Shown one piece after another: positions 1 to 9,100 of a DNA stretch of 11,291 nucleotides (within the stretch, counting starts at the first letter, position 1; every line of letters begins with the position of its first letter). Below the pieces are notes generated by a model. The model did no database searches and was not told where the DNA came from. It saw only the letters and a program-made list of their open reading frames with translations. The stretch is from Phoronis ovalis (lineage: Eukaryota > Phoronida > Phoronidae), in NCBI GenBank assembly GCA_028565635.1, contig JAOXYB010054656.1:1-11291 (forward strand). Reading direction: 5' to 3'. The translations under genes were made by a program, and so were the position numbers.

Positions 1-127
1 GGTTTAGAAAAACAGTTTTCTAGTATTTGTCGATTGATAATTCGCACAATTTAAAACTCGCGAAAACGATTTTTGAATAAAATCGCGAAATTAAGAGACC
101 GCGAAAATAAAGGGATATACAGTATTA
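1..127. repeat. Degenerate CGCGAAA-type interspersed repeat (possible MITE remnant)
   Basis: The word CGCGAAA occurs at 59-65, 84-90 and 100-106 in otherwise AT-rich sequence, and the block ends in ATATACAGTA. From memory, short non-autonomous repeats rich in CGCGAAA and ending near TATACAGTA are common in bivalve genomes. That resemblance is unverified. The left end is cut by the window, so its full length and terminal repeats cannot be seen. It abuts the acceptor at 138. Confidence 0.5.
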
Positions 128-138
128 TATATTTGCAG

Positions 139-231
139 GTGAGCATTGTTTTATCCAAGAGTGTGATAGAGAATTTGATGTACTACTTGCAACATCCGGC
201 CAGAGTGCTTCACAGTGCTGGACAACAACTA
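139..231 (+). CDS. MYBBP1A: MYBBP1A exon A (first exon in window, internal)
   Basis: The exon lies between acceptor TTTGCAG and donor GTGAGT and has 31 whole codons, phase 0 at both ends. It reads VSIVLSKSVIENLMYYL and onward, an amphipathic helical pattern. It begins with GTGAGC, so the acceptor AG is directly followed by a donor-like string. The preceding 138 bases are intron carrying a repeat. The match is weaker than for later exons, but its frame joins 735-878 cleanly. Confidence 0.78.
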
Positions 232-3138
232 GTGAGTACAGATTGAGATACTTTTTTTACAAAAATTTGAATTAAAATTAAAAAAGCTGCTATTGGGAGA
301 TGTTTAAAGGGATTCCTCCTTTTATGCAGTATCAGCTAGTGAAGTTTGTATCTATCCTAAAATAAGCAACACTAGAATCCTGGATTCACTTTTGATTTTG
401 ACAAATTTTAGTTAATTTTAACTTAAGATGTACTTGAAGGTGTCTTCCCAGATGATGTTAACCTTTAGCTGATAAAACATGAGGTTATAATAAACTGATT
501 TAATGAGACTGATGGGATCTTTATTTTGTCCGCATTGTGATAGTTACATTATTTCGGCATGTTTACTTCTATTATTATAATTATATTATAGTTCTTTGTA
601 TTATGAAAACTACCCCTTTGTATTGAAGAGTGGGTAATTAGTTTTATAATGTTGTCTCCGGTCCTCCTGGGGGATATGGCGACACAAACATGCAATACTT
701 AGTTAAAATTATGTATGATTGTTCTGTTTTGCAGCTTAAAGCAATTCAAAGTTATGCAGAATCTTGTACAGATGGGAAGTTGCAATTGGCAGTGTTAACA
801 TCAATTCTCAGTCCTCCTGGTCATATTAACTTTGATGCTATGACAAATACAAAAGCTGTTTCTACTATTTCTAATGTCGTAAGTTTGGTCTTTAGTGAGA
901 ATTTTTTTGAACTATTATCCCATTGTCCATGTCCCCGCACTCCAACAAAAAGGATTAACACATGACGGTTATACATTTTTAAAATGACCCCCTAAATGCT
1001 GGTTTTTCCTTAATTTAGTACCTCTATTTTCACGAAAACAAGGATATTTTGCACCGAAAAACATCCCTTTTTTTAGGTTTTCAAGGAGACAAAAACAAAT
1101 TTGGGAGAAATGTATTACAAAATATTATTTGGTCAAATCTGTATTTCAAACTTGAGCTTTAGTCTGTATACTTAGTAGTAATATTTACCTGTTTCAAGTG
1201 TTACAGATATCGATATTTTCATACACTGCTATATTCAAGAAAAAAAATTTAAAACGTAATTATACAAACTGATATAATAAAAAAAATGTTTAGTGAACTG
1301 AATGTTTTGTGGCTAGTTTGAAATATTGTTTTCAGCTGGTGCTAGATGCCGTGAAAGAATATGGTGATAAACTTATACAAATTATATGGGGAGAAAGTCA
1401 TTTTGGGTAATTAACATATGTACTTGATAGTTCTTCCATTTTCATTATTTGATATTTTATAACTGATTATTACATTTATACATTCTGTAACACTATGAGC
1501 ATTTATAATGCACTATACTAGCAAGTTCACAAAATTAGCTCTCAGTTGTTGGATATTTTGTAATATGCATACTCTTTTATTACAATTTGAATAGTTAAAA
1601 TTACGTAAATTCTTCAGTAGCAGACATTCTTATTATTAAGTACCTACATTGTATACATGTACTTTGTTTTTATTTAGTAAGTATATTAATTTTATTTCAC
1701 ATGTGTATTGCAGCTTTTCCTTTTTCCTTTATTAATGAAATCAGGTTTAATTCATTATAACATTTATTAAAATTTATTTTAGAGAAACAACCAAGAATAA
1801 TGTAAATGTCAAAAGAAAATGGGCTATTAGTCAACTGGCAAATCTCATTACAGTAAAGTCATGTAACCAAGAATGGCAACTTTATGTTTTAACTTTCTTC
1901 TTCATTCATGCATTCTTCGAGATTGACAAATTTAAAGGCACAGTATCTGTTCTTGAGGTAAGTTAACACTGACAGAATATCGATTTCTTTGTATAAGAAA
2001 CAGGTAGTTTGTCGAGTTAATTTCCTGTTTACAATTAAAGACAAACTAAGATCAGTTGTGTTGAAAGTGTTTGATCACACATCACTGAGGAAAAACATAT
2101 TTAGTTTATTTTTGGTAGTACTAAAGTGAACATGACACAAACTATTCTAAATTTGGGAAACTGAATTTTCTAAAGATACCTCATTTTGAATGTCAGCCCA
2201 AAATCAAGGTGATTGTCTGCCACCGTTACAATATGGTAGTGTAACTGAATATCACTATTAGGCCAGATTAATTACTGAGAACATTTTTGTCCCTTATGTA
2301 AGATGACTTTCCTCTTTGTGACTATGTGACATGAAGCTTTAATTAAGCATTCTAAAACGTATTAATTTTCCGTCGCCTACACAGGGATATGGGAACTGGT
2401 GTGAAAAGCCCCTTACTAAAGATGTACAGCACAGTCTACAAGAAGCTTTCTACAAAGCTTTGAACAACCTGGGTACATTTAGTCACAGCTCGGCTAAAGC
2501 AAACCATCGTGACAAATTCACAGTGTATATAGATGTTCTATATGAAATGTTTCTGTATGCTGACAAGGTAAGTGAAAGATAAATACAGTGCACATAAATG
2601 TGCTACTTGAAGTGTTTCAGTATGCAAATAAGTTATTATAAGTTAAAGACAAATACTGTGTACATAGGTGTCCTATATCAAGTGGGCAGTAGACAAACAG
2701 AGTAAAATGGAGACAGCTACAATATGTGCTATGCTGTATCTAATCAGTTAAAAAAATCATATATAAAATGATTGTAACTTTTCTTTGTTTCAGTGTTTGC
2801 AGAAGAATGTGCCACTGATTTGTCCGCTTTCTAAAGAAGCGCGGACAGCATTTAAAACAATGCTGGGTGTTGTACAGAAAATTAAAGCCAAGGTAAAATA
2901 CCTCGAACAGTTAATGTCATATGTTGAAATTAATATCTTTTAAATGTGACATTTCATAAATCTACCACTGTTGGTGAAGCCATAAATTAATTCTTGATTG
3001 ACATTGTTAATCCAGTCTCCTATTTAAAATAAATGCCATTATTTGCATGTGTAGCAAATCAGCTATCAATGTTCTGTGTTGTGGGCACTCTGGTGGTGCT
3101 TCGGTTTTTATAGCTAACATGCGGTGTGTGTGCGTGCG

Positions 3139-3182
<44 letters not shown>

Positions 3183-6100
3183 CAAAACTTGCTGTTTTTG
3201 ACTTTTACAACAATAATATAATTTACAACGTTTCAATGAACCACTGTGTTCAACAGGTAAATGTAAGTGAAAGACATGCACACAGCACTGTACACACTGG
3301 GTCAACTTTGTATAATTATGATACCTTAACAATGCTGAATCACTTTTGCCTACTTTACACCATATGTCTCTTTTATTAATACCCTGTGGTTGAAATGTTC
3401 TTAATGCATTGATCAGCAGCAGTTCTCTTTTTTCCCAGTGTCTCTTCGTATATATTTGTGGTATGTGTGTGTATACATGTATGTATATATAAACGATTCC
3501 TGCATATTGTAAACAATTCCTTTAATTAGCAGTACTTACTACAGTGTGTCCCGTTTTCGTAATGCTAAGGTTTTGTGTATTGTCATGTGATTTCTTTTCC
3601 AGGATACCAAGGATAAAAAGATGAGTGAAAACCATGCATTTGAATTGCTTTTTTTACACCTGGGACTTAAATTATTTGCTGATTCCAAGTCTGCTGTAGA
3701 GGCTCTGGCGGAGCTGCACGTATGCTATGATAAAGCTTCACAAAGAAAAAGAAGACCTTCGACAAAGAAAGGAGAAGATGGTAACTATTTTATTAGATGG
3801 ATGATTTAATTATTTATTAATCCATAAATGACAGTTCATAAGTTCAAATTTTATAAATTTGGTTAGCATTGTAGACTTGCTATTAAATAAACTGTAACAT
3901 ATTTGCCAATTAAGTTAAACTATAAATACATGTCAACAAGCCAGTTTATCTCTTATGTCTACAGTAGCATCCAGTTTAATTACATTGGTTTTTGGCTTTC
4001 TGCTACATTCCATTATATATACGAAGTCACCTGTATCTTATTTTACGCAAGTGATTATAATTATACATGTTTTTGCTGTCTGAAAATTACTTCTACCAAA
4101 TGTGTTCTATATATAACAGCATTCTTTAGGACATCCGTGATATTTCATGTTTTCTGTTATTCATAATTTCAGAAGAGCCTTCATGGATTGAAGTTGTAAC
4201 TGAGTTACTGCTAAGTTTATTGTCGCAACCTTCTAACCTTGTCCGCAAAGTCACCAATGATGTTTTCTCTTCACTAGTACCCCATCTCAACAGTGGTGCT
4301 CTGCAGCTGATACTTGATGTAAGATACTGTTTATAGCACATTCAGTTCTATAATAAGCAACGTCAGTAGTTACTAGACTACTTATATGCACTAATTGTAG
4401 TAGTGAGACAAACTCGATTAATTCCATAATTTACAGCGCTTTATGAATGTTCAATCCAAGAACTTGGCTGGTGCTCACATGACTCTTTTGTAAAGCACAT
4501 AAATTTTTTGGGATTAATTGGATTTGTATTATGGCACCACATAGTACATGATAATAGTGCTTCTCTTGTTAATTCATAGTAAGTACTTGGTAAATAATTA
4601 ATATTTTTTCCTTGAACCTGTTATTTATGCAGTAAAAGTTTTATTTCAGATAATCATGTTTTTTGATTCCTAGGTATAGTGTTTCTCGTAATGCATCAAG
4701 AAAACTTTTTCATAGATTTCTGGTTATAACCAATTTTCAGTCTTTCCTATTCTAAGCTGAGCATTGGCAGTTTGCCTTAAAAGCTTGTTCTAAGCTATGG
4801 CTCAGTAAGTAAAGGCTAATTCTGTTTGTTTTGTATTAGCACAACTGTAACCTGTTTACTATACTAAAGATTTATTGTGATACTACAGGTGTTTAAGCCT
4901 CCTGAAGATGATGATGGGCCCCTAACTTTTGAAGATGAAGGTAATTTTGTACATAGCTCTGTGGTCATAATGCGCACATTTGTGCGTGCATCCCTATGAT
5001 ACAAATGGATCATTGTAATTAAAGTGCAGTATCACTTATATTACTTTGAAGCAAATTTAATAATTTCAATATTTGAGAGTTTGTATAGTCACACTTAGTT
5101 CAACAAAACAGTTTCATGTTAAATTCGAAGCTTACAAAGCAAAATACAAAATTTGACATCTTTTAGTGAAAATAACAGTAAAAAGGTGGGTTATCAAATT
5201 AGTATAAAAAATAGGAAACCAGCTTCAGAAAAGGGCCTGATCAGACTACTGGGGTTATTGAACTTGTGAATATATTTTCCTGGTATGTTCCTTTATTTTT
5301 CCAAGATTAGAATCAATGCACTGTACATGGTATGCTTAATGTTAAATATGTTTGTTATAAAATAAAACTGGCTTTTAAATCTTTAGGAGATGAAGATGAC
5401 CTTGAGCCAGTAGATTTAAATTCAGAAAATAAACAGAACTCCCAAGATAATGACAATGATGATGCCTCATCATCAAGTAGTGACAGTAGTGATGAGGATG
5501 ATGATAACCATGATGTAGATGAGAGCTTTCGTCAATCTTTAGAGGCTGCCCTCGGGGACGCAGCTGTTAAAGATGAAGAGGTATGGGTATTTATAAATAA
5601 CTCTTTATTTCATGAAGAGGTATGGGCATTTATAAATAACTCTTTCTTTCGTCATTTTTTTTAATGACAATTAGGCAATTTTTTCTTTAAAATATGTTAT
5701 TAAATGTTCTTTGCTTCTAGGAGTCAGACTCTGATCTAGATGATGAAGCTATGTTTAGACTAGATGGTGCCATAGCTGAGGTATTCAAGATGCAAACTAA
5801 AGGGAAAATATCCAAAATTGAAAAAGAAAAAAACAAGCAACTTGTCCACTTCAAAGTTAGGTAAGTTGTTTTGTGTATGTAATAATGTGTCAGAACAGGT
5901 GTTAGAATACATATATGTTTGATAAGGTAAATATTTAGTGAAATCACTATCTTGTCATATCTAGACAAGCATATGTGGATATTTATTCAAAAAAAACATT
6001 GCATTCATACTATGTCGTTGGTACATAAAACATTTTTTTAAATAGACAATGAAAACAATATTCTTGAGAATCCCCGCTTGAGAATCCCCATCTGTATTCC

Positions 6101-9100
6101 CTGTGCTCAAGCTAGATTTGATTTCATTTTAGGTGCTTAGACCTCTTGGACATCCTGGTTACTAACATAGTTCCAGCAAGTATGAAGTTGGACTGTGTTC
6201 TACCGTTACTTGATATAATTGAAGCAGGAGTAAGAGACAAAGAGCAAAAAGTGCTGTCAGATAAAGCCACAACTGTCTACAGACATCTGTGTAGCAGCAA
6301 AAATCAAAAGAAGGTACATTTGTTAACTCTCTATCCTCTTATTGACACTTGTTGGCAAAAGGACAGTCACTAACTTCTCAATATCATTTGTATCCGTTCC
6401 AGTTAAAAGTCATAAGATTTCCAATAGCCAATCAGAAGAGGAACAATTCTGGAGTTAGCAGATGTCAAAGTTAACAAGGTTATTAGAAGGTTTACTGTAA
6501 AGATTTTTAGTTCTAAGAAATTGTTGGAGCATTTAGTATTTGGTCAAAGATATATTCAGATTATGATTTGCTGGTATGAAATCCAGTGCCACAAAGCTAT
6601 ACATTTAAGAAAAAACAGAAATAGTCCTGTATGTTGTACCCTCTTATATTTTCAGATTACAGTTGAATCCATTGTGGATATAAACACAGCACCACAAATC
6701 ATTGAAGACTTATTACAGTATTCTACAAAAGGTAAATAATCCAACTATAAATATAAACTAAATTTAATAAAATTGAGGCTGTTATGGAATCGTATGTAAA
6801 ACAAGTACAATATTTGTCTTAATTCAAATATCATTCACCAGCTTACCTGTGGTATATTATTTGCCCTTGTGCTAGACTCAGGAGATTAAATTTTGATGGC
6901 CATCTTGAATCCAAATCTAAAATGGCTGCCATATGTTGGAAGCCATTTACTTGATGTCATCTTGCGACACTACACATTATACTTTTTTCTTTTTTAGTTT
7001 CATCATAATGTTAAGTGTTTATATTTTGTAGTTTCTGGTATCCCAATAATAATAGAAGTGGCTCAAGGGATTCTTTTTGTGGTAAGCATGTTGTACAGTG
7101 TACCAATAAAAGTGCACAGAACTTGCAGACGAAAATCATTGATAGTTTTCTGTTATTCAGTAGAAAATGTACATTCATGATGTAAATTTCCACCTGGCAT
7201 ATCGTTTTTCATAGTAGTTTTGAGTCCTAAGTTTTAAGATGCTTACTGTAAAACTTAACCTGATCATTGACCAATCAAAGGGATGAATTATATGATTGTG
7301 GTTTAAGCAACATAAATATTTTTTTAAATCTATCGATTTATCGTCCAACTCTGTTGATTTATGTTGAAACTCTTTGAGTACAATCCATCAGGATCTAGAC
7401 AAATTTTTAAAATGCCAGAACACCCCCCAGTTCATAGGTGATGTCTGCAACAGCATTACTGCTAGGAGTGTAGTAATTTTCATCATTTGTTTAATTTAAA
7501 TTCCTTATTAAGTTAATCATTTATAAAAAATATAATTGGCTTTTGCAGCTGAAGGTGTTATCATTTGGTGAAGCAGTTGCACCTGAACCATCACCTGTAA
7601 AGACAAGGTTAAGGAAATCCTCTACACTTGCCAAGGAATCAGATCCTATAGAAAGCCAAACTGTAAACAAAGTTGTGGAACTACTGAAAAATGCAGTGTT
7701 GGAATACTTTGGAAGGAGGTAGATGAAGTTTATTGTTTACATGTAAAAGAGATGTTCGACTTGCAAAACTACTCTATCTATCAGTTTTCTAGATGTGGAC
7801 ACATACATTTATGGAGTGATCTAGAACAAATTCAAACTTGTTCTGGGGTTTGGCCCCTTCTGACTTAAAGTATCTATGAGAGTTTTTGAGAAGGACAAAA
7901 ACACCTCATCGCAAACAAACATGGCCACCAGTTGATCATTGGAAGTGCACCAGGTCAAAATCACTTGTCTTGTTTTTGGCGCATATTTACCTTCTAGCTT
8001 GGAACACTTTCTCTACACAAAGTAGGTCAGTATGTGTACAGAAACTAGGTCAGAGTGACAGTTTTGGTAAGATTGCATAGCATAAGTAAATATGTAATCA
8101 TACACAAGATTGTATCATTGGAATCCTTACAGTTTCTGAGAAATGGACTTAAAATCATTAAACAAAGTAGGTTGGTGTACACAGAGACTAGATTACTGTC
8201 ACCTAGTTTTGGTAGGGTTGCATAGTGTAAGTTAATATGTACTAACCATATACATAATTAAATTATTGGTGTCTCAGAAATGGGCAAAATGTTAGTGCTG
8301 ATGACAACAACACCAGAAAAGCAGACGAGACGGTAAGCTACGTGAAACAGTGTTTGCTTTCAACATTCTAACTAATCTATTTGCTTGTAAGTCGCTCCAT
8401 GTTTGACATTTGCTAGTTCATTTTGACCTTGTTTTACGATGTCAAACTTGTTCAAAAAAGGTCTTTAATAGGTTAAATTGTGATATCAAACAAGTGAAAA
8501 TGCAGACATTTAATTTATAACGTTTTTTGTAGGGACAGTCATTATAACCATATGCTATTTCACACACTAGTTGAAAGACAGCCAGCCACTCTGTGGCCAC
8601 TTACTGAGCCACTGCTTGACAATGCTACTAAGCCAGATAATAAGGTATATGCCAAGGTGAGTGTTAGACAACAGCAATTCCTTATAGAAGTGACTGTCAG
8701 ATTCTCTTAGTAATATTTTGTTAATTTGTTATGTTGCAAGACATTTGTACATTGAATCAAAAACTGAAACCTACTTTTAGCATAGTGAATGATTTCAGTA
8801 AGCCCTTCATTTAGTCTATGTAATTATTGTTATATAAAGACTGAAAGCTGTGTTAAAACTATTCAATTTTTGTTCAAATGTTATTTTTGAAATACTTTTC
8901 AACGAATCAGTACAACATCAAATGAACATTGTTGCTGATATAACAATATGATTAATATGGAAATTACACACAGATCTTTTGTTTTTTAGACTCAAGCCTA
9001 TTCCATGTTATCTGCAATGATAACAAAAGATGCAATGCATAGAGTGGACAACCATGTGTTGCTGACATTTGTCAAAGAAGCTATGTCTAAAGTATCCAAA

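Noticed and set aside
690-734. ATG upstream of exon B as a possible gene start
   Set aside because: It lies in the intron ahead of a strong acceptor; exon A joins in frame and the protein family extends far upstream.
3047-3379. Open frame of 110 codons on the + strand (and its minus-strand partner at 3114-3332)
   Set aside because: Both are produced by the AT microsatellite, which reads as Tyr-Ile repeats; the flanks have no coding character and lie within an intron.
3903-4166. Open frame of 87 codons on the + strand rich in aromatic residues
   Set aside because: It lies within the intron between exons G and H and has the composition expected of translated AT-rich DNA.
7886-8080. Small + strand open frame in the long intron, considered as a transposon fragment
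   Set aside because: A short 'AWNTF' stretch recalled reverse transcriptase ends, but nothing else around it supports that in any frame.
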